A stretch of DNA of 64,000 nucleotides from a bacterium (GCA_029561455.1 JAKQIY010000062.1:62001-126000), one strand, 5' to 3'; shown: positions 53,727 to 63,089, numbered from the stretch's first letter. Notes: a model not told the origin generated them from the sequence alone. A program made the numbers and translations.

Positions 53727-55633
53727 TGCGGCTTTTGACGAGAATTATTTTAGTGATACCGGTGTTGTTGGCTGTATCTCCGGTTATTGGCGGACAGGAT
53801 AACCTGTCGTTTGTGAGTATCAGGGTTGCCCCAATGGAACGGGAACCGCTCAAACGTTTTCCAGGGATGGACATTACCGCTTTTGACGACCGTAACGGTA
53901 TCATCGAGGGAATAGCCCGGCATGATGAAATTGAACAGTACCGCAGCGCCGGTTACCAGGTTGAAACCCTGATAACCGATATGGATGCTTTTTACCGGCA
54001 GTTACGGGATTCCCAATACTTTGCCCGTTTTCACAGCTACCCGCAAATGCTGGCCGAGATGCAGCAGCTTGCCGAAAGCCATCCTGAAATTGTCATGCTG
54101 CAGGATATTGGCGATAGCTATGATAAAATCAAAGGCCGCGGCGGCTATGATATTTGGGCGTTAAAAATATCCGACCAGGTGGAAACAGAAGATTCCACCG
54201 AGGCGGATGTGTTGTTCGGCGCCAACATCCATGCGCGCGAGATCATTACCCCTGAGATCATCATGACTTTTATACATTACCTGGTGGATAATTACTATGA
54301 TGATCCTTGGGTACACCATCTTGTTGATAACCGGGAAATTTGGCTTATTCCTTCGATCAATCCGGACGGGCATGAATTTGTGCTGACCGGCAATTATTAT
54401 GGCGATCTTGTACCGGAAAATCCGCTGATCTGGCGCAAGAACATGAGCGATAATGATGAAGACAGCCTGTTTAATCCCTTGTTCGATGGCGTTGATCTGA
54501 ACCGAAATTTTGGTTATGAATGGGGTTATGATAATATAGGTTCTTCTGCAGAATATTATGAAGATACCTTTCGCGGCTTTGCCCCGTTTTCCGAACCGGA
54601 GACCCAGGTAATCCGTGATTTTGTCAATCAGCATCAGTTTGTCACTTCGCTGATTTATCACAGTTACAGTCGGGTGTGGCTGTATCCTTGGGAGCATGCT
54701 GCGCTCGATCCTCCGGAGCCGGATTTGTCCGCTTTTAAAGCCCTGGCCGATAGCTGCGTGGCCTATAACGGTTATGCCCCGGGCAATACCGCTTCCGGTA
54801 CAATTTACCCGGTTAACGGCGGTGCCGATGACTGGCTGTATGGCGAGAAGCATATTTTTTCTTTTACCCCCGAAGTCGGTTCGCGTGACCAGGGCATGTT
54901 CTGGCCGGACACCTCGTTCATCGCCATCCAGATCGCCGAAAATCTCGGTCCCAATCTCTACATGACGTACGCCGCCGGCGAGGAACCCATTATCAAAGAC
55001 CGGACTTTTAAAGATTATAAACAGCCCGGCGATCAGTACACGATCATTGCCGCTATCAAACCGCCAATCCGCCTGACCGGCCCGGCGCCGCTGGATACCG
55101 CTTCGTTCCGGGTCTGCTATCGGTATAATAACAGTACGCATATTGATACGCTGCCTTTGCTCAAAGAGCCGGCGCTCGATCTGTTCACTGCGGATATTCC
55201 CGGCGCCGATTCGATCTATGTTATCCATTATTATATTCAGGCGCAAGATTCCCTGGGCAGAAGCGGTTTTTACCCGCGCGGCGCTCCGGCGGCTATGGAT
55301 ACCCTAACCATTGAAATTAGCAATGTCATTCAGGATTATTCCGCTAAAATGGCGCAGGAGTATTCCCTTATACAGAATTATCCCAATCCCTTTAACGCGC
55401 AAACGAAAATTACTTTTTCTGTAGCGCAATCAAGTCCGGTTAAAATTGTGATATACAATCACCTTGGCCAGCAGGTGCGGGAGCTTGCCAACGATACTTA
55501 CCCCGCCGGGACGCACCGGGTGGTTTGGAACGGTACGGATGCGGCAAACCACGCGGTTGCTTCCGGCATTTATTTTTGCGTGCTGCAAAGTGGAGAGCAG
55601 CGGCTGGTACAAAAAATGACCTTGCTCCGCTAG
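53723..55633 (+). CDS. Secreted M14 zinc carboxypeptidase with sorting tail
   Basis: 636 residues. A signal peptide is followed by an M14-type prodomain-like segment (about 30-95) and the peptidase (about 100-430). The metal and catalytic set is complete: H170-x-x-E173 in GANIHAREI, H313 in IYHSYSRVW, the Arg-Asn pair in DLNRNFGYEWG (about 259-268), and Glu384 in FTPEVGSRDQ. It removes C-terminal residues from peptides. A beta domain (about 430-540) leads to the final FlgD-like tail starting IQNYPNPFN, so it is secreted and probably surface-bound. Start overlaps the preceding lipoprotein by four bases (ATGATG). It is followed by the cohesin-like gene after seven bases, in one operon. Confidence 0.93.
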   Translation: MMRLLTRIILVIPVLLAVSPVIGGQDNLSFVSIRVAPMEREPLKRFPGMDITAFDDRNGIIEGIARHDEIEQYRSAGYQVETLITDMDAFYRQLRDSQYFARFHSYPQMLAEMQQLAESHPEIVMLQDIGDSYDKIKGRGGYDIWALKISDQVETEDSTEADVLFGANIHAREIITPEIIMTFIHYLVDNYYDDPWVHHLVDNREIWLIPSINPDGHEFVLTGNYYGDLVPENPLIWRKNMSDNDEDSLFNPLFDGVDLNRNFGYEWGYDNIGSSAEYYEDTFRGFAPFSEPETQVIRDFVNQHQFVTSLIYHSYSRVWLYPWEHAALDPPEPDLSAFKALADSCVAYNGYAPGNTASGTIYPVNGGADDWLYGEKHIFSFTPEVGSRDQGMFWPDTSFIAIQIAENLGPNLYMTYAAGEEPIIKDRTFKDYKQPGDQYTIIAAIKPPIRLTGPAPLDTASFRVCYRYNNSTHIDTLPLLKEPALDLFTADIPGADSIYVIHYYIQAQDSLGRSGFYPRGAPAAMDTLTIEISNVIQDYSAKMAQEYSLIQNYPNPFNAQTKITFSVAQSSPVKIVIYNHLGQQVRELANDTYPAGTHRVVWNGTDAANHAVASGIYFCVLQSGEQRLVQKMTLLR

Positions 55634-55640
55634 GCAGAAT

Positions 55641-56408
55641 ATGATGACATTATTTCGCGCCAAAATATTGCTAATTATGCTGCTGCTTTGGGCTTGTTTT
55701 CTCCCGGCGCAGGGACAGGATATCTTGCGTCTGGCAGATGTGGCGCTGCTGCCCGGCGCCCGGGCGGTCGATATTCCGCTGCTGCTCAGCAACAAAGCGC
55801 CGGTAGCGGGACTGGAATTCTCCCTCTGCGATGACTCTACCCTGGTACACATCGACACGGTGATTTGCACCGGCAGGGCCGCCGGTTTCACAGCCCTGCA
55901 CTATAATAACAAAGTACTGCTGTTTCACCTCTCCGGCGGCGTTATCGACAGCGGGGCAGGGGCAATTGCCCAAATCAAGGTTAGCCTGGGTTCGGCATTT
56001 GTCTGGGACAAGGATTCGCTGCATTTTGCCGAACCGGTCATTCTCGCCAATCAGCAGGGCGTCAAGGTGGAGGAGGTGCGTACCATCGGCGGCGAACTGA
56101 CGACCACCCAAACCGGTATTGCGGAAGCCGACAGTCGCTTGCCTCACGACTATGCCCTGCAACAGAACTATCCCAATCCCTTTAATCCCGCTACGACCAT
56201 TCGCTTTAGCGTGGCGGATAAGGGCCTGGTAACCCTGGCGCTCTATAACCTGCGCGGCGAACTGGCCGCGACGATTGTCGCTAAAGAATATGCGCCCGGT
56301 TCATATAGTGTGCCATTCAGCGCCGGGTCGTTACCCTCCGGCCTGTATTTTTGCCAAATGACGGCGCGCGGGTACATCGGGATGATCAAGATGGCGGTGG
56401 TGAGGTGA
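55641..56408 (+). CDS. Cohesin-like-domain protein with sorting tail
   Basis: 255 residues. Signal peptide (LLIMLLLWACFLPAQG) then a domain of about 130 residues with the cohesin layout of alternating strands: DVALLPGARAVDIPLLLSNKAPVAGLEFSLCDD, LFHLSGGVIDSGAGAIAQIKVSLG. Real cohesins bind dockerins, but the fold also serves in unrelated binding; no dockerin is seen in the window. The tail from QNYPNPFNP fills the last 85 residues. An operon with the M14 peptidase upstream is clear. A weak terminator with stem ACAAGGGGC-TTTT-GCCCCTTGT follows at about 56593. Confidence 0.75.
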   Translation: MMTLFRAKILLIMLLLWACFLPAQGQDILRLADVALLPGARAVDIPLLLSNKAPVAGLEFSLCDDSTLVHIDTVICTGRAAGFTALHYNNKVLLFHLSGGVIDSGAGAIAQIKVSLGSAFVWDKDSLHFAEPVILANQQGVKVEEVRTIGGELTTTQTGIAEADSRLPHDYALQQNYPNPFNPATTIRFSVADKGLVTLALYNLRGELAATIVAKEYAPGSYSVPFSAGSLPSGLYFCQMTARGYIGMIKMAVVR

Positions 56409-57443
56409 GGTTTATTAGGATATAATTCATCTCTCCATTTTTTTACTTATCCGCAGATTAACGCAGATAATGAAATTGGGTAAATAGGTGGTGGGAAGAT
56501 GGCAAGTCGTAGCCCGGGTGGAAAAACTGTTTGATTTGCAAAAATAAGTTTTACTAGCTTGAACAAATCGTGTTGGGATTTCTTACCCTGGAACAAGGGG
56601 CTTTTGCCCCTTGTTTTTAACGAGCCTGGGAAAGTGTAGCCAAAAGTGCTACGCACCTCGGCGCTGTTCGATACCCAAAATAGGCTGAATAACAAAAGTA
56701 CGCTGTTATATGAAAATAACAAGTTCAAGGTGCGTAGCACATCTCCGCAACAAAGTGTTGTCCACCTCGCCGCAGATTTGAAAAATATCTAGTCCTTTTC
56801 GAATTCATAGAATTTTTTTTGTAGCAACCCGTGCCCCAGGTGGACTCCACTGAATTGCCACCGGGCCACAGGCCCGACCTACCACCACTCAACCTGCCTG
56901 TTTTTTTTTACGATTTATAGTATTTTCTTGATAATAAAGCAAAACATGCTTATAATAAGACATGGGAAAGACTGCATGTAATAATATATAGTAATACACC
57001 GGGCAATTGAAATTAATACAATTACAAAGTACGGATTAATAAACTAATTTGTATTGATATTTTAATATTCATACACATTATCTTATCTATCCAATTGCAT
57101 ATTGTTTCAGAACAACAATTATTAAATTTACACTGTTAAAATAAAATGATCTGGTTTGGCTTTGTTGATTTGTTTGCAAACCTACCATGCAAATTTTGCA
57201 CAACCCTGAAAATTTTGCATGGTCCATTTTTCATATTTACATTTTTATTTTAAGTAAAGCCATAGAAAACAAATATTTGGAATGGTATATGGTTTATATT
57301 TTTATCATGTTATTTCCGGTATGGCTTTTGTATTAGTGTAAACAGATTATGGGATGTTTTAAACACTGTTTAGATAAAGTACTATTTGAATATTTATTAG
57401 ATACTCAAAACAATAATTAAAGTTATTTAACTAAGGAGGCATT
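56409..57443. other. Intergenic region with hairpins and AT-rich upstream part
   Basis: The left half holds ACAAGGGGC-TTTT-GCCCCTTGT followed by TTTT (56593-56618), a probable terminator, and a perfect 13-bp inverted repeat GTGCTACGCACCT (56646-56658) with AGGTGCGTAGCAC (56728-56740). The right half (about 56900-57440) is strongly AT-rich like the start of the next gene, and shows no gene. CTAAGGAGGCATT just before 57444 is a strong ribosome site. Confidence 0.6.
56593..56618 (+). terminator. Probable terminator after the M14/cohesin operon
   Basis: A nine-base-pair stem ACAAGGGGC/GCCCCTTGT with loop TTTT is followed by TTTT. It lies about 180 bases past the stop at 56408, rather far, and its stem resembles the hairpin at 43925, so it could instead be a dispersed palindrome. 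Confidence 0.5.
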
Positions 57444-57620
57444 ATGGAAAAGAATAGATCGCCAGCATTTTTTATTTCAATACTAATTTACACTCTAACT
57501 CATATATTAAATAATTTTTTGGAGAATGAAAATGAAAACCAAGTCAATTATTTTAAACTTTTTCCTATTATTATTTTTATTATCCCAAGCCTTTTGTTTG
57601 GAAGAAACCATATATTTTGA
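57444..57620 (+). CDS. Short ORF (58 codons) with strong ribosome site, overlapping the large beta-helix gene
   Basis: ATG 57444 is preceded by AAGGAGG at ideal distance, the best ribosome site near here. The 58-residue product starts MEKNRSPAFFISILIYTLTH and is hydrophobic in two stretches. It ends within the signal peptide coding part of the next gene in another frame (95 bases overlap). It may be a leader peptide that couples translation to the large gene, a small membrane protein, or a chance ORF in AT-rich DNA. No homologue is known to me. Confidence 0.4.
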   Translation: MEKNRSPAFFISILIYTLTHILNNFLENENENQVNYFKLFPIIIFIIPSLLFGRNHIF

Positions 57621-60600
57621 CCCTACTGGCACCCCAACACATACAGAAGCAGGTAGTGATACAGATCCATTTAGAGATTTTAGAGATGTACTTTGGAAAA
57701 TGAAAAAAGTTAATTTTAAGCCAGCAAGTCGGTATCAAACTGATTTTACTATAGAACTTCAAAACGATTGGAATGATGTTACTAATCTTACTTATTGGTC
57801 CAATAGAGAAGAATTAGATACATTAAGTCTTGAAATGGATGGAGGTAAAATATATCATGGTTTAATTGATGCTTTTTTTTATGGACGGTTTACTTTTGAT
57901 GGTAATGGTCATAAAGTCAGTACTAATAGTGATGGTTGGGCATATTCATTATTAATAAAAGCTTCTTTAGATATTTGTGATTATCTACATCCTTCTGTAT
58001 ATTTACATGATATTAATATTGAAAGAACTAACACTAAAACAGGTCTAAGTGATGCAGGTCATTGGGGAGGTGGGATTAGGTTTTATGATTGTTATCGCTT
58101 TAAAGTAGAAAATTGTAGTATTACAATAAATGGGTTAGGTTTTGGGGCTGCTATTTCAGTGCAGGTAGATGAAACAACCACAAATAATGAATTAAATAGC
58201 TCAATTGTTAATTGTACGATAACTATGGATGGTGATCGTTGGCTTCATGCTTTTTATTTTATAAACAGTTCTCGGATCAATGTAATGAATTGTAATACAG
58301 AACATCATGAAAAATTAAGTCTTAAACCAGGTGTACCTATTGCCCTTAAAAGTAATAGTAATAATAATAATTTTATTAATTGCTCAATTTCAACTGATGA
58401 TGTTGCTTCTGAAATACCTGATGAAGGTTTTTGTTCTGGTTGGCATGAAAGTTCTGGTTCTCAATCAAGTCACAATGGCATAAAATCTTGTACATTTTCA
58501 GGAATAGCTAAACATCAAGTCCATCTAAATACAACTGGAGACCCATGGACACCCCCTGCTAATGATTTTACAGGTACTTTTTATGAAACATGGGAAATAT
58601 ATGATCCTGTATCTGGTGCCGATCCTGCCATAATTAAAACTACAAATACATACCCAAGTACGACAAATGAATTTGTACAATTGCTAACAATTAATACGTT
58701 ACCACCAGATTTCACATATTATTTTGATGCTACAAAAAATTTATATAAAATTGAACCAGAAGATCCTGAAAATTACAACAGACCTGCTTCTAATTTAGAG
58801 TTTGAAGATGTTCAAGATCTTAGAGGTAATAATATTAATGGTGTTTCAGGAAGTTCATCAGGTACATTTGATTATTGGGTGGTGAAGGATAGTGATGTTG
58901 AAGGGACTGAATCTAAAATTTATGATATTATAGGTAATAATGAGAAAATTGAATTTACTCTTAATCACAAACCACATGGTAATTATGACATATTCTTAAT
59001 ATCATCAGTATCTTTTAGTAAAGGATTTGTCTTAGGGAGAATTTCTGAAAAGGATTATGATTGGTTCGGGTGTAACTGTCTTAATGGAAGTATTAGGTCA
59101 GGTAATCTTGCAGAGCGGTTTGTATCCAATCTTGAAAATAATGTGCTTTATTATTTTGTTGTATATGCAAAAAGCAAAACAGTAAGCGGTTATACTTTTA
59201 CTGCAAAACCGACACAAAGTGGAATTACTAATCCACCTTCTATTTTATGTGATGATATAACAACTGCCAGTTCATTGCCATTAGAAAATAGTCCTTTCTA
59301 TATTAACCATAATATTGAATTAAAAGATGGCGCAACATTAAATGTTGAAGACGGCGTCGAACTTGTTCTTTTACAAGGCGAAGAAGAACCAACTGAATTC
59401 AGAATTTCCGGGCAACTGGTTGCGTCGGGTTTAAATATTTCCGGGGATAGTGGTTCCAAATTAACCTTTAACTCTCCTTTTATAGCAGGTTCAACCACTG
59501 ATTTTAATTTAGGAGACAGCTTGTGTGTTGCATTTAATGACCCACTAACCATGATGAACGGTTCGAACATGGACTTTGGCAGCGGGGCAACTGTAAATTA
59601 TTGTGACAATGTCGTTTTTAACTCCGGTTCAAACTGTTCCTACGGCACCAATTCCCAGGTTAATTTTGAAGGACAGGCGATATTTGCCGGCGACGGTGAA
59701 TTTAAGAGTTATTCGGAAATCAATTTTGCCGATAATGTCGCTTATAACCTTGGCGCCAGCTATATGTTCAGAACTGGAACCTATTCAACTTTTGAGAAGA
59801 AATGTGCCATTGACAGCGCGGCAACCGTCAATTTCGATCACGCCAACCTGTTTGTCAACGACAGCTTGCTTGTCTACGGCCAGTTATGGGTCGATAATAC
59901 TGTTTTGGATTTTGGCGATGATTCTACCAAAGCCCAGGGTATTGTATACGAGGGCGCGGGCGCTTCCCTGTCCCGTATTACAGATAGTATTGTACAGGAT
60001 TGTATAGACGGCATGACCATCATCAATTCCAGTCCCCTCATTAAAACCAGTGAACTATTAAATATGTACAAACGCGGCTTTAACATTATCGGCATCGATG
60101 CGGAACCTGAGGTACGGGAATGCTTGATTCATCTGACCGGCACCTACCCGTTACAATTATTAAGCGAGGCAAATCCCACTTTTGTCGATAACAAAATTTA
60201 TGGCGTCGATAAAACCGCCGCGCGCATCTGGGGCGCTGACGGGATATTTACCCGCAATGAATTCCGCTCAATAGAAGAATCGGGCGTGTTTACCTTCTCC
60301 TCTACTGCTGCGCCGCAGTTTTATAGTTTTGCTGATTCCGGCGGTAATATATTCGATATGTCCAATATCGGTTCTCATGCTATATTTGTCGGCGGTGGTA
60401 ATCCTTTGTTGGGCGATTATCCCAACATTACCGGCAATAACATTATTAAAAATCGCGGCAGTGACTATTATATTTATAATGATACTCCCGGAACTCTGCT
60501 CGCCGAATTGAACTGGTGGCCGGGCGGTACCGGCACAGGCTCGTTCTACAATGCCGATGGCGGCAGCGTCGATACTTCACCTAAACTGGATGTTGAACCG

Positions 60601-61476
60601 CCGGCTGGGCCGCTACTGTTAAAAGCCGCAACCTCGCCATTTAATTCCGGTTTACAAAAATATCAGCAAAAGGATTACGCCGGGGCCATGGAAGAATTGA
60701 AACAATCCTTACAGCGGGATAAAACCTCAATCAAAGCCGACCAGGCGGTGTTCCGCATGGGCAAAGCTGCCCGCAAGATCGGCAGACTCGGTGAACTGGA
60801 ATCGTTCCTTGGTGATTTGAAGAAAGAAAGCGATCCGCAAATTCAATACCATAGCCGCAACTGGTTGTGTTACCTGTATGCCAGTCAAAATAAAATGAAA
60901 AAAGCGGAAAAAATGCTCGATGAAGTGCCCAAAGGTTCTTCCCTGGAACGTACCATGTTGTTGGATTTATGCTCTTATTATGCCTCGTGGAAGGATATGA
61001 AAAACGCTGAACGTATTGCCGGTATTCTTAAAGAACGGCATAACAATGATGTATTGGATATGGAATTGGAAGCGGCCCTGGAAGGCTGGGTTAATTTCTC
61101 CCAGGTAAAAGGAAAAACCAGAGTTAAACACGCTTTCAAACAACCAATCCCTGCTCCGGATGTTACCGAAGAGACAGAATCTGTAGCGTCGGCGGGTACA
61201 GTTTTATTACAGTCCGGTACATATCCGAATCCGTTCAATTCATCAACCACTATTAATTTTAAAGTAGAAAAAGACGGCCCGGTTCAAATCGCCATCTATG
61301 ACCTGCTCGGTCGCCACGTGCAAACCCTGGTGGATGAGCATCGCGTTGCCGGTTCGTACCATACCATCTGGAACGGCTGCGACAACACCGGCCGCAGCGT
61401 GGCTTCGGGCGTCTATTTTGTGCGTATGCAAGCCGGCGGTCAAGTGCATTCGTTCAAGATTTCGTATTTGAAATAA
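57532..61476 (+). CDS. Giant secreted beta-helix protein with TPR-like region and sorting tail; base composition changes midway
   Basis: 1314 residues from ATG 57532 (GGAG seven bases upstream; ATG 57526 lies too near it). A signal peptide (ILNFFLLLFLLSQAFC) is followed by a right-handed beta-helix (about 25-360: FTFDGNGHKV, DINIERTN, NCSITINGLGFG, NCSISTDD). A less regular part follows, then a second helix-like region (about 600-1000) with turns such as FNSGSNCSYGTNSQVNFEG. TPR-like helices (about 1030-1180: YQQKDYAGAMEELKQSLQ) and a sorting tail (from YPNPFN, about 1230) close the chain. Bases up to about 59300 are clearly AT-rich; from about 59340 on, composition matches the resident genes. 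The first half may be an acquired domain joined to a local tail. Carbohydrate binding is the likely role. Confidence 0.85.
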   Translation: MKTKSIILNFFLLLFLLSQAFCLEETIYFDPTGTPTHTEAGSDTDPFRDFRDVLWKMKKVNFKPASRYQTDFTIELQNDWNDVTNLTYWSNREELDTLSLEMDGGKIYHGLIDAFFYGRFTFDGNGHKVSTNSDGWAYSLLIKASLDICDYLHPSVYLHDINIERTNTKTGLSDAGHWGGGIRFYDCYRFKVENCSITINGLGFGAAISVQVDETTTNNELNSSIVNCTITMDGDRWLHAFYFINSSRINVMNCNTEHHEKLSLKPGVPIALKSNSNNNNFINCSISTDDVASEIPDEGFCSGWHESSGSQSSHNGIKSCTFSGIAKHQVHLNTTGDPWTPPANDFTGTFYETWEIYDPVSGADPAIIKTTNTYPSTTNEFVQLLTINTLPPDFTYYFDATKNLYKIEPEDPENYNRPASNLEFEDVQDLRGNNINGVSGSSSGTFDYWVVKDSDVEGTESKIYDIIGNNEKIEFTLNHKPHGNYDIFLISSVSFSKGFVLGRISEKDYDWFGCNCLNGSIRSGNLAERFVSNLENNVLYYFVVYAKSKTVSGYTFTAKPTQSGITNPPSILCDDITTASSLPLENSPFYINHNIELKDGATLNVEDGVELVLLQGEEEPTEFRISGQLVASGLNISGDSGSKLTFNSPFIAGSTTDFNLGDSLCVAFNDPLTMMNGSNMDFGSGATVNYCDNVVFNSGSNCSYGTNSQVNFEGQAIFAGDGEFKSYSEINFADNVAYNLGASYMFRTGTYSTFEKKCAIDSAATVNFDHANLFVNDSLLVYGQLWVDNTVLDFGDDSTKAQGIVYEGAGASLSRITDSIVQDCIDGMTIINSSPLIKTSELLNMYKRGFNIIGIDAEPEVRECLIHLTGTYPLQLLSEANPTFVDNKIYGVDKTAARIWGADGIFTRNEFRSIEESGVFTFSSTAAPQFYSFADSGGNIFDMSNIGSHAIFVGGGNPLLGDYPNITGNNIIKNRGSDYYIYNDTPGTLLAELNWWPGGTGTGSFYNADGGSVDTSPKLDVEPPAGPLLLKAATSPFNSGLQKYQQKDYAGAMEELKQSLQRDKTSIKADQAVFRMGKAARKIGRLGELESFLGDLKKESDPQIQYHSRNWLCYLYASQNKMKKAEKMLDEVPKGSSLERTMLLDLCSYYASWKDMKNAERIAGILKERHNNDVLDMELEAALEGWVNFSQVKGKTRVKHAFKQPIPAPDVTEETESVASAGTVLLQSGTYPNPFNSSTTINFKVEKDGPVQIAIYDLLGRHVQTLVDEHRVAGSYHTIWNGCDNTGRSVASGVYFVRMQAGGQVHSFKISYLK

Positions 61477-61592
61477 TTCTGTGCCCAGGGGCGGTTTACG
61501 AACTGCCCCTGCCAGTATTCCCTTCTCCGTTCATCTGCGGTTAGTTATTTTTTACAAGAACCCCCGCATATTATCATGTTTTTCATTTATTA

Positions 61593-61648
61593 CGGGACAA
61601 GATGTCCCGCCTTATTTAGCGCCCTGGATTATGAAATCCAGGGCGATC
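61593..61648. repeat. GGACA/CCCTGGG double-hairpin module, copy 4
   Basis: CGGGACA-AGA-TGTCCCG, linker CCTTATTTAG, then CGCCCTGGATT-ATGA-AATCCAGGGCG. Compared with the other copies both arms of each stem are altered together. The module fills most of the gap between the beta-helix gene and the minus-strand genes. Confidence 0.75.
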
Positions 61649-61727
61649 AGAAACTCAACCTTGCAAATTTTCATACGTGTTTCATCCGTGTCTATCCGTG
61701 GCTAAAATACTTTTTTCAGCGCCCCCT

Positions 61728-62144
61728 TTACAAATTCCTGTACATCCACCTTGTTATAATAAATTTACTATTGATAAACCTGATCGCTTTTTCCAGTTCA
61801 TATTGGCAGATCGTTTCATGGCGGTTACAGCGTTTATCCTTTATTCCGGTATACATGCTTTCCAGCAGCGGCAGGGCTTGTTTAGCGCCGATTTGTCCCA
61901 GCGCCCAGATGGCGTCGTTTTTATCCTTGTCAGTGAATTTATCTGAAATAACTACCGCCATTAACGACGTTACATGATCCTGCTTAAATTCCCGTTCCGC
62001 TTTTGTGCAAATCGTTTTGACCGAGGTAAAGATGAACAAGCAGGCAATGGCGTACAATATTGCCATGGCCAATGCGCCGCCCGGAATAGCATAAAGCAAT
62101 GCTTTTTTCAGCCAGGCAGTCGGTTTTGAATTTTGAGAAGACAT
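61728..62144 (-). CDS. Small membrane protein with HEAT-like repeat
   Basis: 138 residues. A membrane helix (about 15-42, LLYAIPGGALAMAILYAIACLFIF) is followed by a soluble part of HEAT-like helices (DKNDAIWALGQIGAKQALPLLESMYTGIKD, then CQYELEKAIRFIN). AAAGGAG before the ATG on the minus strand. It ends an apparent operon: XRE regulator, membrane protein, this gene, with 17 bases between the last two. Function unknown. Confidence 0.65.
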   Translation of the reverse strand: MSSQNSKPTAWLKKALLYAIPGGALAMAILYAIACLFIFTSVKTICTKAEREFKQDHVTSLMAVVISDKFTDKDKNDAIWALGQIGAKQALPLLESMYTGIKDKRCNRHETICQYELEKAIRFINSKFIITRWMYRNL

Positions 62145-62161
62145 TTTAAACTCCTTTCGGC

Positions 62162-63058
62162 TTAACTTTTATAGTTATAATAAAGTGTGCACCCGGAAAA
62201 CAGCAGCAGGATCATAAACAGGTAAAAAGGAAACATGACCAAAACATGCCCGGCGCCAGGCGAAAAATAATTAACCAGGCAGAGGATCGCCATGCCTGGA
62301 ATGGAAAGCCGCAATGTCAGCAAACTTGCCCGGCCAAGATCGAGCCATTGCTTTTCATCAAACCAGTCCGTTCCTTTGATGCCGCGCTGCATGATCAGCC
62401 AGTAAAACAGGATAAAACAATATGGAAAAATGATAAAGGGGCAATAAAAGGGGATGAGGTATTTCAGTATATGAGCCGGAATGTTCATAAACACCAGCAG
62501 CAGGGTAAAAACAAATCCCGCCAGGCCGCATATCAAACCGATAAAGTGGGCAAGATTAAAGATCACCTCGTCTTTGACCACGTTAGCGGGTTGGGCCCCT
62601 GCGCGCAATTCCCGGAGAAATAAAAGCGTTATCGGGATAAACAGTCCCATGTAAACAACATGCACCGCCAGGGACAAGCACAGAAATGTCCATTCCATAG
62701 TGCAATCCAGGCCAGCGGGGTACTGTTTGCCGATGTCGCTGAGCGCCGCCCAGTCCCCGGTTATGCAAATAAATGAGGCAATTCCGGCAAACACGGTGAC
62801 CAGGTTTCTAATAGTGATCTTTTTATCATAGCGAAATTGCAGCAAAAGCGCAGCGATGGATATAATATGAAAAAGCAGGGAAAAGAAAAAACCGATAAAA
62901 ACAAAATTGGCCGTTTCTTGTAGTGGTTCGAGCGGTAGGGCGGCGTTTATCCTGGTTATGAGTTTTATATAAAACAGGGCGTTGTACGCTAACAGGCATA
63001 AAGTAACAATACCCGTAACCAGCGCAGCAAAGTTGAATAATTTTAACCGGTTGAGCAT
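62162..63058 (-). CDS. Multi-pass membrane protein paired with XRE regulator
   Basis: 298 residues with about eight hydrophobic helices (first at about 8-30, FAALVTGIVTLCLLAYNALFYI; last at FPFYLFMILLLFSGCTLYY). Membrane proteins beside a short XRE regulator of the YozG kind often belong to DUF2975-like sets; this one is longer than DUF2975 and was not matched. AAGGAGACAACT precedes the ATG. The regulator stop is 31 bases upstream. No enzyme motif was found. Confidence 0.65.
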   Translation of the reverse strand: MLNRLKLFNFAALVTGIVTLCLLAYNALFYIKLITRINAALPLEPLQETANFVFIGFFFSLLFHIISIAALLLQFRYDKKITIRNLVTVFAGIASFICITGDWAALSDIGKQYPAGLDCTMEWTFLCLSLAVHVVYMGLFIPITLLFLRELRAGAQPANVVKDEVIFNLAHFIGLICGLAGFVFTLLLVFMNIPAHILKYLIPFYCPFIIFPYCFILFYWLIMQRGIKGTDWFDEKQWLDLGRASLLTLRLSIPGMAILCLVNYFSPGAGHVLVMFPFYLFMILLLFSGCTLYYNYKS

Positions 63059-63089
63059 AGTTGTCTCCTTGATAAAATTCGTAATTCAC

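Noticed and set aside
54161-55246. 361-codon minus-strand open frame
   Set aside because: Antisense to the M14 carboxypeptidase, whose catalytic residues are intact; no ribosome site or domain.
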